The notes: generated by a model not told the origin, from the sequence alone. 64,000 nucleotides of DNA from an uncultured Blautia sp. (GCA_934364795.1 CAKRMK010000014.1:1-64000), one strand, 5' to 3'. Shown: positions 8,283 to 18,495, counted from the stretch's first letter. Program-made: numbers and translations.

Positions 8283-9842
8283 TCAGAAAAATTTTGCTTT
8301 ATATTCTGACGGACTGATGCCTTCGTATTTGCGGAAAATGGAAGAGAAATAGGTGGCGTCCTTATAACCTACTGACTCTGCGATTTCATAGGTAAGAAGG
8401 TCTGTATTTTGCAGAAGCTCTTTGGCTTTTTCAATCCGTTCTTTATTAATATATTCCGTCAGAGAGCCCAGGGCAGCTTTTTTGAAGGTACGGCTTAAAT
8501 GGGAGGGAGAAATATGCAGCTGTCCGGCTATGGCATCCAGGGAAAGATTTCCGGAAAGATTCTGGGAAATATAGCGGAGGGTATTTTCAATAATATAGTT
8601 TGGAACAGCATGAGAGGAAATACTGTTTTCCTTTGTGTATTCCATAATGTCTGTGATTGTGTTTTCAAGGGCAAAAATATCCCGTGATTTACTGATTTTT
8701 TCCAGATAGTCAACAGGGACAGGCTCCAGTTCTTTTTTTACCAGAACACGGCAGCAGATGTAATAAATCTGAGAGCAGATATTTTTGGCATCCTGGGAGT
8801 TGGTAAAGCTGCTTTTAAACTTTGAAAACATGTGACCGGACATGGAGGTTGCTCCTGTAAAATCCCAGTTGTTCAGACTGCTTTCTATCTGGTAAAGGTC
8901 CAGCGAATTCTCAACAGAAAGGTCAGCTGGAACTTCCTGGCTGCTGTTATGAAAAACAGAGATATTCTGCTCGCTGTAAAAATTGTGGGTCAGTGCCTGG
9001 ATGGCTTCGGAAACTGCAGTCTGGAACACTTCCGGAGACTGATGAAGAGCACTGATCCCTGTAAGGACTTCTGTTGAACCAAGAGCTTTTGCAATACCGG
9101 AAATTTCCTGGCAGTTTTTTATAATGTAGTCTGGAATTGCTGTAAATGAACAGCTTTTTTGGTCTTCCTGATCAATAGGACGGGCGAAGTCAGATGGCTG
9201 AAAATAAATATTAATAATCAGGTTATTATAGCGGTAGCAATAAGAATTCTGTTTTTCTTCGATTATAATTTTTTTCAGTGCAGGCAGGTCAGGATCGTCT
9301 GACACAGGTTTGAAGGCTGCAACATAATAGGACTCCATGGTAAGTCCAAGGGACTGGAGTTTTTCTTTTAATTCCAAAGTGCAGGGGTGGTCGGTAAGTT
9401 CCTGCATCAGCTGATCCTTCAGGAAAAATACCCCTTCCTTGGCAATGTTTTCCTGTCTTTGGGAAATGATCAGCTGTTTTTGTGCCTCCTGCACTGCGGC
9501 AAACAGTTCCTTTTTATTGGTTGGTTTTAGGATAAAAGAAGTAACCCGGTATTTTATGGCAGTCTGCGCGTATTGGAAATCTGCATATCCGGTGAGGATG
9601 ATTACCTTTGTATGTGGATGATGCTCATAGACGTAGCGGGCAACTTCAAGCCCGTCAGCAGCTGGCATTTTAATATCTGTAATCACAATGTCCACAGGTT
9701 CTCTGTCAAGAAATTCCATGGCTTCCACACCGTCAGAAGCGCTTCCCACTACCTGACAGTCGATAGATGCCCAGTTCATATAATTGGAAATTCCTTTTCG
9801 CATAGTGACCTCATCGTCAACTACAAGAAGTTTAAAAATCAT
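8283..9842 (-). CDS. AraC-type response regulator (YesN family)
   Basis: 519 residues. The receiver domain carries phospho-acceptor D56 in VITDIKMP, plus the conserved Lys in FILKPTNKKEL. A middle region of unknown role follows, then a C-terminal AraC double helix-turn-helix (LDAIAGQLHISPSHLSRTF and IAESVGYKDATYFSSIFRKY). It binds DNA and usually activates a neighbouring sugar transport operon in response to its YesM partner. The kinase lies 37 bp upstream on the same strand, and the divergent binding-protein gene at 11935 is the likely main target. It is convergent with sigF across a palindromic repeat. Confidence 0.93.
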   Translation of the reverse strand: MIFKLLVVDDEVTMRKGISNYMNWASIDCQVVGSASDGVEAMEFLDREPVDIVITDIKMPAADGLEVARYVYEHHPHTKVIILTGYADFQYAQTAIKYRVTSFILKPTNKKELFAAVQEAQKQLIISQRQENIAKEGVFFLKDQLMQELTDHPCTLELKEKLQSLGLTMESYYVAAFKPVSDDPDLPALKKIIIEEKQNSYCYRYNNLIINIYFQPSDFARPIDQEDQKSCSFTAIPDYIIKNCQEISGIAKALGSTEVLTGISALHQSPEVFQTAVSEAIQALTHNFYSEQNISVFHNSSQEVPADLSVENSLDLYQIESSLNNWDFTGATSMSGHMFSKFKSSFTNSQDAKNICSQIYYICCRVLVKKELEPVPVDYLEKISKSRDIFALENTITDIMEYTKENSISSHAVPNYIIENTLRYISQNLSGNLSLDAIAGQLHISPSHLSRTFKKAALGSLTEYINKERIEKAKELLQNTDLLTYEIAESVGYKDATYFSSIFRKYEGISPSEYKAKFF

Positions 9843-9879
9843 GGGATACCTCCTTAAAAATCAAGTGCAGGAATGTTTT

Positions 9880-11640
9880 TTAGATATTTTCCAGACTGTG
9901 AACCTTCCGGGGAACGTGGAAAGAAACAGTGGTACACTTATTGGGAATACTTGTAATTCTGATTCCGGAATCCGGTCCATAAAGCAGTTTCAGCCGTTTG
10001 TCAAGATTTTTTAATCCGATATGAGTGTGGCTGTCTTTATGGGATGGTGCAATATTTTGTATATCAGGAATGGATTCGAAACCAATTCCGTCATCTATAA
10101 TGCAGATTTCCAGCATATTGTTGTCGCTTTCAATGATCTGTATAATCAGATGGCCCTTTCCTTTCTTTGGTTCAAGTCCGTGTACAATGGCATTTTCTGC
10201 AAGGGGCTGAATGGAGAGACAGGGAATTTCACAGGAAAGAACCTGCTCTGGAATCTGGATATCGCAGGAAATTTTATCTTCAAAACGCATTTGCTGAAGA
10301 TAAACATACAGCCGCACATATTCCATTTCTTTTTCTATGGAAGTGAACGTGTGGTTTCTGGAAAGGGTGTTCATTTTTAACATGCTTCCCAGGGAAATAA
10401 CCATTTCATAAATTTCTTCGTTGTCTGTCATCTGGGCTTTCCATGCAATTGTGTTCAGTACATTAAAAAGAAAATGAGGATCCATCTGGGATTGTAGTGC
10501 CCGGATTTCCGCATTTTTTATGAGAAGCTTCTGCTGGTAAATATCCTGATAATAGGCGTCAAGCTGCTGAAGCATTTGATTAAAGGACTGAGCCCACACC
10601 CGGAATTCCTGATAAAAACCTTCCGGTGGAAGGCTGCTGCGTTTGTTCTGGGAAATTTCATTGATATAAAGGATCATGGTATCAATAGGGCGGGTAACAG
10701 CCCGGGAAATAATAAATGCGGCAAATAAAGCAACAATCACAATTGCCACAGTGACCAGCAGATAGGATGTTAAAGTGCTGTTTAAATTCTGAAGAAGAAT
10801 ATCCTTTGGTGCTGCAACTGCGGAAATAAGTCCAAGCTGTCCAAGTGGCTGGGACGCCATAAAGTAATCCTGATCATGGAAAGTCTGTTCTTTAAACAAA
10901 ACAGAGTTTTTTTCGGAAAGCAGGTCCGGATAAAGGGCCTGCAGTTCCTCTCCTGAAAAAAGAGAATTGGAGCTAAGGGAAAAATCTCTGTTAAAAAGCA
11001 TGATAAACCAGGAGGAATCAATGGTTTTGGTACAATATTCGATCCATTTTCTGGCATTGATGTTGATCACTATCATTCCGATACGATTTCCAGAACTGCT
11101 GCTGTACAGGTTACGGGCAAAATACATGTTCTGCTCATGAAGAGGAGAGGTGTAACACATCAGACGAGGCTGCGAGCTGTCAATGGTATCTTTCAGAAAA
11201 CTGGATATATCCTCTACATTTTCAAGAATGCCGGAAGTATATGTATGATAAATTGTGTCATGATTGTTATAAATATAAATGGAATCTGTAAAATTTTTCT
11301 CTGAAAGAGCAGAACTGTTATAAATATAAGACATCTGTCTTTCTACAGAAAAAGGATAATTATTTCCGTTTCCAGGATTTTCCAAAGCATCCTGAATGAC
11401 CTCATTTGACATAAAAAGTGGAATAATAGAATCAATTGTTTCTACCTGTTCCTGTATGGTATCATTTACCTGATTCAGTTCCCGGACAATAGAATCACGG
11501 GATGTTTTTCTTAATATAGAAGATGTTTTGATATAATAAAATCCCACTGAAAATAACAGAACCAGTGCAACAATAATGGTAATGGTAACTGTGATGAAAA
11601 ATCTGAGGGAGGGATATTTTTTTCGGGAAAGTCTGTTCAA
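9880..11640 (-). CDS. Sensor histidine kinase (YesM family)
   Basis: 586 residues: an N-terminal membrane helix, a ~250-residue extracellular Cache-like sensor, a second membrane helix near residues 280-305, a HAMP segment (SRAVTRPIDTMILYI), a His_kinase domain with H389 in QMDPHFLFNVLNT, and a HATPase domain (ENAIVHGL, IDDGIGFE, IGLKNLDKRL). It phosphorylates the neighbouring YesN-type regulator. Such kinases sense either a sugar directly or a binding protein loaded with sugar; the divergent binding-protein gene supports the second option here. Confidence 0.94.
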   Translation of the reverse strand: MNRLSRKKYPSLRFFITVTITIIVALVLLFSVGFYYIKTSSILRKTSRDSIVRELNQVNDTIQEQVETIDSIIPLFMSNEVIQDALENPGNGNNYPFSVERQMSYIYNSSALSEKNFTDSIYIYNNHDTIYHTYTSGILENVEDISSFLKDTIDSSQPRLMCYTSPLHEQNMYFARNLYSSSSGNRIGMIVININARKWIEYCTKTIDSSWFIMLFNRDFSLSSNSLFSGEELQALYPDLLSEKNSVLFKEQTFHDQDYFMASQPLGQLGLISAVAAPKDILLQNLNSTLTSYLLVTVAIVIVALFAAFIISRAVTRPIDTMILYINEISQNKRSSLPPEGFYQEFRVWAQSFNQMLQQLDAYYQDIYQQKLLIKNAEIRALQSQMDPHFLFNVLNTIAWKAQMTDNEEIYEMVISLGSMLKMNTLSRNHTFTSIEKEMEYVRLYVYLQQMRFEDKISCDIQIPEQVLSCEIPCLSIQPLAENAIVHGLEPKKGKGHLIIQIIESDNNMLEICIIDDGIGFESIPDIQNIAPSHKDSHTHIGLKNLDKRLKLLYGPDSGIRITSIPNKCTTVSFHVPRKVHSLENI

Positions 11641-11934
11641 AGGGGAAAACCTCCTGTTAATGCTTTATTTCTTTTAATAAATCTGAAAAAATAACAGTTA
11701 TTTCTTTCATATTATCCCACATTTGAAAATGTACATCAATTGGATTTAGGGGAATGTCATATTTTTTAAAGAAAAGCACAAAATTTTTAAATCCACAGGG
11801 AGGCTTTATAAAAATGACAGAAATACAGGGAAAAATATGCGGAAATTTTCAAGGAACAGAACAAGGTCTTTTATTAAAAAATGCTTTGAGATCAGATATA
11901 ATACACTCATCAACCAAAACAAGGGAGGAACGTT
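11641..11934. promoter_or_regulatory. Divergent control region, kinase gene / binding-protein gene
   Basis: AT-rich gap between the divergent two-component and transport genes. A perfect TATAAT lies at 11897-11902, 33 bp before the binding-protein ATG. At the matching -35 position there is only TTAAAA, which fits a promoter that needs its activator. An SD (AAGGGAGGAAC) precedes the ATG. I could not define the regulator's binding site. Confidence 0.5.
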
Positions 11935-13242
11935 ATGAAACGGAAAATGATTTCAAAAATAATTGCAGCAGCACTGATTGGAACGATGTGTGCAGGGATG
12001 GCTACTACTGTAATGGCTGCAGATGATGAAAAAGTAACTTTAAGTGTGATCAACTATCACGTAGGAACTGATTATGCGGCTGAATATTATTCCTATCTGT
12101 TTGAGGCATTCCAGCAGACAGAGGAAGGCAAAAATGTGGAATTCAGCTTTGAGGAAATTCCGACAACAGATGCATTTAACCAGAAAATCAAACTTCTGAT
12201 CTCCAGCGGAGATCTTCCGGATATTGTATTCAACGGTGGAAACAACATCATTGAGCTGGCTGCAAAATCTGGAAAAGTAGCAGACCTGACACCTTATTTA
12301 GATGCAGATCCAGAATGGAAAGCTTTGTTTGATGATACCTCTTTAGAGTTTAATACAGTTGACGGTAAGGTTTATGGTATTCCGGTTTCCAAGGAAATTT
12401 CCTATATTTATTACAATAAAGACCTGTTTGAGCAGGCTGGAATTGAAGCACCGGAAGTTGCATATGCAACATGGGATGAATTCTTTGAAGCATGCGATAA
12501 ATTAAAAGAAGCTGGAATCACACCTCTTGGAATGGACAGTGCAGATTCAGGCTGGCTGACAAACCTTTGGATGAGTGCTCTTATCGGAACAAATGGTGAG
12601 GCTGGAAATGAGTGGATGAACACCATGTATCCTACTGATTACAATACACCAGAGGTAATTTCAGCAGCAGAGAATATTCAGAAAATGTTCCAGAATTACA
12701 CAACTCCTGATGCGGTAGGCGGAAAATATGACCCGATGGCAACTCACTTCTTCAATGGGGAAGTTGCAATGTTCCCTAACGGACCGTGGATGATCCCGGA
12801 TTTCTCTGAAACAGAAAAAGCACCGGAAGGTTTCTATGACAAAGTTGGCGTTATGCTTCTTCCGGGAAACGGAATGGAAATGGTTCCTACACCTGGTGAT
12901 ATGGTAGGCGCTACAGATCCTGCAAAGATTGAAGCAGCTGTTGCATTCCTGAAATTCGAGACAACACCTGAAAATCAGATCAAGGCACTGGAAATGACAG
13001 GTTTACAGCCGGTATCTGCTAATCTTGAGATTCCGGAGACACTTTCTGAAAGCGATCCTCTGATGGCGGAAGTTCTGGAACTTCAGGGAAAAGCAGATGT
13101 GACCTACGGACAGAATCAGGCATACTGGTATCAGAATACAATTGATACTTTCTCAACAGAGCTTCCAGAGCTGGCTTACGGCAACATTACAGCAGAAGAA
13201 TTCTGTACAAAACTGTCAGAAGCAGCAGCTAAAAATGAGTAA
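11935..13242 (+). CDS. ABC transporter sugar-binding protein (family 1)
   Basis: 435 residues. The first ~28 residues are a Sec signal peptide (basic start, hydrophobic core, VMA-ADD cleavage). There is a Cys in the hydrophobic stretch, but it is not in a proper lipobox. Mature features typical of cluster B/family 1 sugar-binding proteins include SSGDLPDIVFNGGN, ISYIYYNKDLFEQAGI and the FFNGEVAMFPNGPWM region. It delivers an oligosaccharide, probably an alpha-linked glucose disaccharide given the GH65 gene, to the two permeases downstream. A large hairpin separates it from them, which usually leaves more binding protein than permease. Confidence 0.93.
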   Translation: MKRKMISKIIAAALIGTMCAGMATTVMAADDEKVTLSVINYHVGTDYAAEYYSYLFEAFQQTEEGKNVEFSFEEIPTTDAFNQKIKLLISSGDLPDIVFNGGNNIIELAAKSGKVADLTPYLDADPEWKALFDDTSLEFNTVDGKVYGIPVSKEISYIYYNKDLFEQAGIEAPEVAYATWDEFFEACDKLKEAGITPLGMDSADSGWLTNLWMSALIGTNGEAGNEWMNTMYPTDYNTPEVISAAENIQKMFQNYTTPDAVGGKYDPMATHFFNGEVAMFPNGPWMIPDFSETEKAPEGFYDKVGVMLLPGNGMEMVPTPGDMVGATDPAKIEAAVAFLKFETTPENQIKALEMTGLQPVSANLEIPETLSESDPLMAEVLELQGKADVTYGQNQAYWYQNTIDTFSTELPELAYGNITAEEFCTKLSEAAAKNE

Positions 13243-13268
13243 ATAATAAAAACGGCAATTATGTAAGA

Positions 13269-13334
13269 TGCCTGTCACCGGCAAGGAGAGCTTTTTTACA
13301 GGCTCTGGCATAGGCCTGGTGACAGGCAGTTTTT
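13269..13334 (+). terminator. Attenuating hairpin between binding protein and permeases
   Basis: Perfect 11-bp arms TGCCTGTCACC and GGTGACAGGCA with a 38-nt loop, followed by GTTTTT. It lies within an otherwise continuous operon and is likely a partial terminator or mRNA stabiliser that sets a high binding-protein:permease ratio. Confidence 0.75.
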
Positions 13335-13362
13335 ATGCCAATTACAAGTAAGGGGAAAAAGA

Positions 13363-14241
13363 ATGAATACCAAAAACAAAAAAATCTGGATTTTCCTGTT
13401 TACCATTCCCTGTATGATTTTATTTGCACTGGTATACGCAGCTCCGATCATTACAGTTTTTTACACATCTCTGTGTGATTATTCTGCATTTTCAGCACCT
13501 GCATTTCAGGGAATCAAGAACTTTATCACCATATTCAGCGATAATGATTTTATCTGCTCTATTAAAAACACTCTGGTCTGGGTACTGCTGCAATCTACTT
13601 TGCATGTAGGGGTTGGTCTTGCTATGGCTCTGGTACTTCGAAGAAAGCCGAAAGGATGGAAAATTGCAAGAACTGCTTATATGATTCCAAATATTATTCC
13701 AACAGCTGCAACAGGCGTTATGTTTACCTTGCTTTTAAATCCTATGTTCGGAATTGTAAAGCCTTTTCTTGATTTCCTTGGAGTTAATTATGCAATGGTT
13801 CCAAACCTGTTTGGAAATTCCAGATATGCATTCTGGACTGTTACAGCAACCTGGATTTTTTATTCCGGATTTAATACCATTATCTTTCTGGCTGAAATGG
13901 GAGCTGTGGATAAAGAAATTTATGAGGCTGCTTCCATTGACGGTGCAACACCCTGGCAGGCAGACCGCTATATTACCCTGCCGCTGATGCGAAATGTATG
14001 TGGAACTTGCGTTACACTGGCAAGTGTTGCAATGGTATCCCAGTTTGACATCATTTATATGACAACAAAAGGCGGTCCCGGAACTTCTACTTTGAATCTG
14101 CCTATTTATCTGTATAAAGCGGCAACTCTGGAAAATAATTATGGAAAAGCAAATGCGGTGGGTGTAGTCCAGATCATTATTGGAATTACGCTGGTTATTT
14201 TGATAAAAGGTCTGTTCCGTGAGAAAAAGGAGGCGGCATAA
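13363..14241 (+). CDS. ABC sugar permease, MalF/UgpA type
   Basis: 292 residues with six predicted membrane helices. The cytoplasmic EAA loop (YEAASIDGA then a Pro about 13 residues later) is the contact for the transport ATPase. It pairs with the next gene to form the membrane channel. Translation is coupled: its stop overlaps the next start (TAATG). Neither this locus nor the rest of the window holds an ABC ATPase, so a shared MsmX-type ATPase elsewhere is inferred. Confidence 0.93.
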   Translation: MNTKNKKIWIFLFTIPCMILFALVYAAPIITVFYTSLCDYSAFSAPAFQGIKNFITIFSDNDFICSIKNTLVWVLLQSTLHVGVGLAMALVLRRKPKGWKIARTAYMIPNIIPTAATGVMFTLLLNPMFGIVKPFLDFLGVNYAMVPNLFGNSRYAFWTVTATWIFYSGFNTIIFLAEMGAVDKEIYEAASIDGATPWQADRYITLPLMRNVCGTCVTLASVAMVSQFDIIYMTTKGGPGTSTLNLPIYLYKAATLENNYGKANAVGVVQIIIGITLVILIKGLFREKKEAA

Positions 14242-15083
14242 TGAGAAAAACAAGCAAAGTAAAAAATGGGATCGCATCCTTTTTCAAGTACTTTTTTATG
14301 ATACTGTTGATTTTTATTTCACTTGCACCTATTATCTGGGCATTCTTAAGTTCTTTTAAATCTTATGCGGAGATCAACTCATCTGCTTTGTCACTGCCGT
14401 CCAGATTCAGTCTGGATAATTATAAGGCGGCCCTGCAGTATGCGCCAATTCTGAAATATTTTATGAACAGTGTGATCATTGTTGGCATCAGTGTTCTTGT
14501 GACAGTAGCTCTGGTGGCAATGTGCGCTTATGTGATCTCAAGATTTGAGTTCAAAATGAAAACCCTGATCGTGCTTTTGATTTCTGCTTCCCTGATGCTT
14601 CCGGCACAGGCAATTTCCCAGCCTTTGTTTGCAATTTTTCAGAAACTGGGGATTTTTGACACAAAGCTTGGACTGATCATTGTGTATTCTGCAATGGGAA
14701 TTCCAATGTCATTTTTTGTTATGGTAAGCTATTATAAAACCATTTCTACAGCATTGGAAGAATCGGCTTATATTGATGGTGCAACTTTTATCCAGACATT
14801 TTTACATATTATTTTGCCGCTTGCAAAGCCTGGTCTGGTGACTATTGCCATGATCCAGTTTATCAATATCTGGAATGAATTTTATTTTGCGCTTATGCTT
14901 ACAAGCGGTGACCGTGCAAGAACGGTTCCCATTGCCTTGAATTACTATATGGGAACTTTTGCAAACAATTATTCTGCACTGTTTGCAGCAGTTGTCATGA
15001 CAGTATTGCCTACAATTGTTTTATTTATTCTTCTGCAAAGACAGGTCATGGAAAGTCTTACAGCAGGAGCAGTGAAAGGATGA
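14241..15083 (+). CDS. ABC sugar permease, MalG type
   Basis: 280 residues, six predicted membrane helices, with the EAA loop seen as LEESAYIDGATFIQTF and the typical C-terminal ending RQVMESLTAGAVKG. Partner of the preceding permease. The stop lies four bases before the GH65 start, so the transporter and the intracellular enzyme are made together. Confidence 0.93.
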   Translation: MRKTSKVKNGIASFFKYFFMILLIFISLAPIIWAFLSSFKSYAEINSSALSLPSRFSLDNYKAALQYAPILKYFMNSVIIVGISVLVTVALVAMCAYVISRFEFKMKTLIVLLISASLMLPAQAISQPLFAIFQKLGIFDTKLGLIIVYSAMGIPMSFFVMVSYYKTISTALEESAYIDGATFIQTFLHIILPLAKPGLVTIAMIQFINIWNEFYFALMLTSGDRARTVPIALNYYMGTFANNYSALFAAVVMTVLPTIVLFILLQRQVMESLTAGAVKG

Positions 15084-15087
15084 GAAT

Positions 15088-17454
15088 ATGGATATCAATA
15101 AAAAACCAATTTACCCGGTAGAAGCCTGGGATATTACAGAAACCGCATTTTCTATGGAAACCAATTATCGAAATGAAACAACGTTTGCATTGTCAAACGG
15201 ATATATTGGAACCAGAGGAACTTTTGAAGAAGGATATGATTTTTCGGTTGATGAAGGGCTGGAGGGTAATTTTATCAATGGATTTTATGAAAGTGTGGAC
15301 ATTCCTTATGGAGAGTGGAATTTTGGATTTCCTACCAAAAGCCAGTCACTTCTGAATTTGCCGGATCTGAAAAAAACAGAAATTTATGCGGATGGTGAAC
15401 TGTTTGATATGAGGACAGGAAAGGTGGAAGGGTACAGCCGTGTACTTCATATGAAAGACGGTTATGTTGAAAGAAAGCTGATCTGGACTTCTCCTTCTGG
15501 AAAAAAACTGAAACTGGTTATGAAGCGTTTTGTTTCTCTGGCACATAAAAACCGCATGTATCAGCAGATCCAGATTACACCTGAGAATTTTTCAGGGGAA
15601 ATTAAGATTCACTCTTATTTAAACGGCAATGTGGAGAATCATACAAGAAAAACAAACCCTCTGATCGGATATGGTCCTTTTGGCAGCAGGCTTCATATGG
15701 AAAAACTTCTGGCTGATGACGGGGTACTGTACTATGAGGGCACTACTTTGCAAAGTGGCATGACTGTGGGATGTGGCAGCAGATACAATATCAAGATGTC
15801 AGAGCAGGGAAATGTGCCGGAAGTTGTAACTGTTTTTGCAGCTGATAAAGAAGAAATCCAGGCTGTTTGCGAGAGTACGGTGGAAGCAGGAGAAAATACA
15901 ACTGTTACATATGAAAAATTTATTGTTTATACGTCCAGTCAGGACTTGGAAGCCGGGAAAATGGAAACTTTTGCAAGAGAAGAGCTTGAAACAGCTGCAA
16001 ATGAGGGCTGGCAGGTGGAATTTCAGAGACATTGTGAAAAGGCTCACGATTTCTGGGATGTGTCAGATGTAAAGATCTATGATGATGAAGCACTTCAGCA
16101 GGGAATCCGTTTCAATCTGTTTCATATTATGCAGTCTGCAGGAAGAGATGGACGCACTGGAATGGGTGCAAAAGGACTTTCCGGAGAGGGCTATGAAGGA
16201 CATTATTTCTGGGATACAGAGATGTATGTTCTGCCTGTATTTATTTATACTGCGCCAGAGCTTGCAAAAAAGCTTCTGGAATACCGGTTCAGGACACTGG
16301 ATCAGGCAAGGGATCGGGCAAAGGTTCTGGGACATCCAAAGGGAGCGCTGTATCCGTGGCGTACCATTAACGGAGAGGAAGCTTCTACTTATTTTCCACT
16401 TGGAACAGCACAGTATCATATTAATGCAGATATTGCATATGCATTCTGGCTGTATGTAAGTGTTACCGGGGATATGGAATTTTTCCGGGATATGGCAGCA
16501 GAAGTGCTTGTGGAAACTGCAAGAGTATGGGCAGATGTTGGATATTTTGCAGAGTGTAAGGGAGGAAAATATTGCATTTGTGCAGTGACGGGACCAGATG
16601 AATACAATGCCGTTACAGATAACAATTTCTATACAAATCTCATGGGAAGGGAAAATATCCGCTATGCGCTGAAGACTCTGGAAATGCTGAAAGATATGGG
16701 AAATGGCGTATATGAAGAGTTTGTTTCCAGAATGGGAATTACAGAGGAAGAGACAGCATATTGGGAAAAAATTGTGGAGAATATGTATTTTCCATATGAC
16801 GAAAATCGCCAGGTATATGCTCTGGATGACCGGTTTATGATGCTTCGTCCCTGGGATGATTCCAGAATTCCACCGGAAAAAAGACATCTGCTTTATGAGA
16901 ATTATCATCCCTTATTTGTTTACAGACAGAGAATGTGTAAACAGGCAGATGCAATCTTTGCGTTGTATCTTCACAGCAATCTGTTTACAAAAGAAGAGCT
17001 GAGACGAAATTATGATTTTTACCAGGAAGTAACTTTGCATCATTCTTCCCTTTCTAACTGCGTGTTTGGAATGCTGGCATGTCAGATCGGATATTATGAG
17101 GAAGCATATGAGTATTTTTCTCAGTCAGCAAGAATGGATCTGGATGATTATCATGATAATTTCTATGCTGGAATCCATGCTGCAAATATGGGAGGAACAT
17201 GGCTGGCAATTGTTAATGGTTTTGCTGGAGTCAGGGTTAATGGTGGAGAACTGGAGCTTCATCCTTTTGTTCCGAAGCAGTGGAAGGGAATGCAGTTTCA
17301 TATTCTGTACAGGGGAAGAAAACTGAAAATACAGCTTTCTCATGAAAAAACAAGAGTGGAGCTTGTGTCAGGAGATGCAGTTTCTCTGTGGATAAATGAG
17401 AAGGAAGTTCATCTTGATGGGGGAAAGGAAACGGTTTATGAAGAAGAAATATAA
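15088..17454 (+). CDS. GH65 disaccharide phosphorylase
   Basis: 788 residues, the normal length for glycoside hydrolase family 65 phosphorylases, which split alpha-linked disaccharides with phosphate to give beta-glucose 1-phosphate plus a sugar, in the cytoplasm. Landmarks: the N-terminal beta-sandwich with FALSNGYIGTRG, the (alpha/alpha)6 barrel with GEGYEGHYFWDTEMY, and the general acid in TGPDEYNAV (E505). A C-terminal beta domain follows. Family members act on maltose, trehalose, kojibiose, nigerose or others; I cannot choose among them from sequence alone. The absence of any PTS component and the ABC importer point to an unphosphorylated substrate. The reading frame overlaps the next gene by 17 bp. 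Confidence 0.93.
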   Translation: MDINKKPIYPVEAWDITETAFSMETNYRNETTFALSNGYIGTRGTFEEGYDFSVDEGLEGNFINGFYESVDIPYGEWNFGFPTKSQSLLNLPDLKKTEIYADGELFDMRTGKVEGYSRVLHMKDGYVERKLIWTSPSGKKLKLVMKRFVSLAHKNRMYQQIQITPENFSGEIKIHSYLNGNVENHTRKTNPLIGYGPFGSRLHMEKLLADDGVLYYEGTTLQSGMTVGCGSRYNIKMSEQGNVPEVVTVFAADKEEIQAVCESTVEAGENTTVTYEKFIVYTSSQDLEAGKMETFAREELETAANEGWQVEFQRHCEKAHDFWDVSDVKIYDDEALQQGIRFNLFHIMQSAGRDGRTGMGAKGLSGEGYEGHYFWDTEMYVLPVFIYTAPELAKKLLEYRFRTLDQARDRAKVLGHPKGALYPWRTINGEEASTYFPLGTAQYHINADIAYAFWLYVSVTGDMEFFRDMAAEVLVETARVWADVGYFAECKGGKYCICAVTGPDEYNAVTDNNFYTNLMGRENIRYALKTLEMLKDMGNGVYEEFVSRMGITEEETAYWEKIVENMYFPYDENRQVYALDDRFMMLRPWDDSRIPPEKRHLLYENYHPLFVYRQRMCKQADAIFALYLHSNLFTKEELRRNYDFYQEVTLHHSSLSNCVFGMLACQIGYYEEAYEYFSQSARMDLDDYHDNFYAGIHAANMGGTWLAIVNGFAGVRVNGGELELHPFVPKQWKGMQFHILYRGRKLKIQLSHEKTRVELVSGDAVSLWINEKEVHLDGGKETVYEEEI

Positions 17455-18310
17455 AGCTATCTTTTTTGACTGGGACGGTACAGCGGTTCTTAGCAGAAAG
17501 GCTCCGGTTGAGGAAATTGTTCAGGCAATGGCGCCTCTTCTTGATCAGAAGGTGAATCTGGTGATTGTAAGCGGAACCACTATTGAAAATATAGCTGGTG
17601 GAAAGCTGGCAGAGTATTTTACAAAGGAGCAGTTAAAGTATCTGTATCTGGGACTTGGCCGGGGAGCTTTTAATTACAGATATGATAACGGACAGGAGCT
17701 GGTTTTCTCTCATATGCTTCCGGATCAGAAACTGTTGGGAGATATTCACAGGATTTGTTTTGAAATTCATATGGAGCTTCTGGAACGGTATGGTCTGAAT
17801 ACAGATATTGTTTTTTCCAGACCAAATTACTGTAAAATTGATCTGATGGTGGAAAATCAGAGAGGGGACAATCTGTTTATGCAGGAAAATGAGCTGGATA
17901 TGTTAAAGGATTGTCTGAAAAAACATGGTGTTGCCGGAGGGCTTCAGGGACTTCTGGACATTTCTGTGGCAGCAGGAGAAAAGTATGGTGTTGAGGTAAA
18001 GCCTACCTGTGATGCAAAATATCTGGAGGTGGGAATTTCCAGCAAAAGTGACAATGTGGATCATATTCTGGAGTACCTGCAGAAGGAGCAAAAAATCAGT
18101 GCTTCTGACTGTAGCTTCTGGGGGGATGAATATGTGGGAATTGAGGAAGGAATTTTTGGAAGCGACAGTTTTATGAAAACAAAAGAAACGGAGGCTGGGG
18201 ATTTCTTTGATGTATCAGAGGTTCCTGGAAAACGGCCGGATGGTGTGAAGATGCTTGGGGGCGGCGTTGATAGGTTTCTGGAGTTCTTGAGGAAACAGGC
18301 TGAAAATTAG
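17438..18310 (+). CDS. HAD-superfamily hydrolase
   Basis: Start ATG 17438 gives MKKKYKAIFFDWDGT, placing the HAD nucleophile Asp and the +2 Asp in the usual N-terminal position; the upstream in-frame ATG at 17396 lies deep inside the GH65 gene. Motif II is VIVSGTT and the late acidic motif is FWGDEYVGIEEG. The cap looks like the C2 type found in Cof-like and sugar-phosphate phosphatases rather than the small helical C1 cap of beta-phosphoglucomutase, the usual partner of GH65. It may be a sugar-phosphate phosphatase acting on a product of the locus, but the substrate is unknown. Its TAG stop is the first triplet of repeat copy 2. Confidence 0.85.
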   Translation: MKKKYKAIFFDWDGTAVLSRKAPVEEIVQAMAPLLDQKVNLVIVSGTTIENIAGGKLAEYFTKEQLKYLYLGLGRGAFNYRYDNGQELVFSHMLPDQKLLGDIHRICFEIHMELLERYGLNTDIVFSRPNYCKIDLMVENQRGDNLFMQENELDMLKDCLKKHGVAGGLQGLLDISVAAGEKYGVEVKPTCDAKYLEVGISSKSDNVDHILEYLQKEQKISASDCSFWGDEYVGIEEGIFGSDSFMKTKETEAGDFFDVSEVPGKRPDGVKMLGGGVDRFLEFLRKQAEN

Positions 18311-18393
18311 AGGCTGTTTTTTATCTTCCACAAAATATGATGCATATATGATACATATCTTGCAGAAAGTCTTTGGAGAGCCGTTTTAGAGCT
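18308..18393. repeat. Palindromic repeat family, copy 2 (degenerate)
   Basis: Begins TAGAGGCTGTTTTTT at the HAD stop codon and contains ATCTTCCACAAAATATGATGCA and CTTGCAGAAAGTCTTT, matching copies 1 and 4 in order and spacing, but with a weaker right end (TTTTAGAGC). Confidence 0.5.
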
Positions 18394-18495
18394 TTTGGGG
18401 AGTCTATAAGCTTGTTTCAAAACACGCTTTGGAGAGATATATTCTGTAGTTACAGGAAGGATTATTATAAAGAAAAAGAAAGAAAAAAGAAAGGA

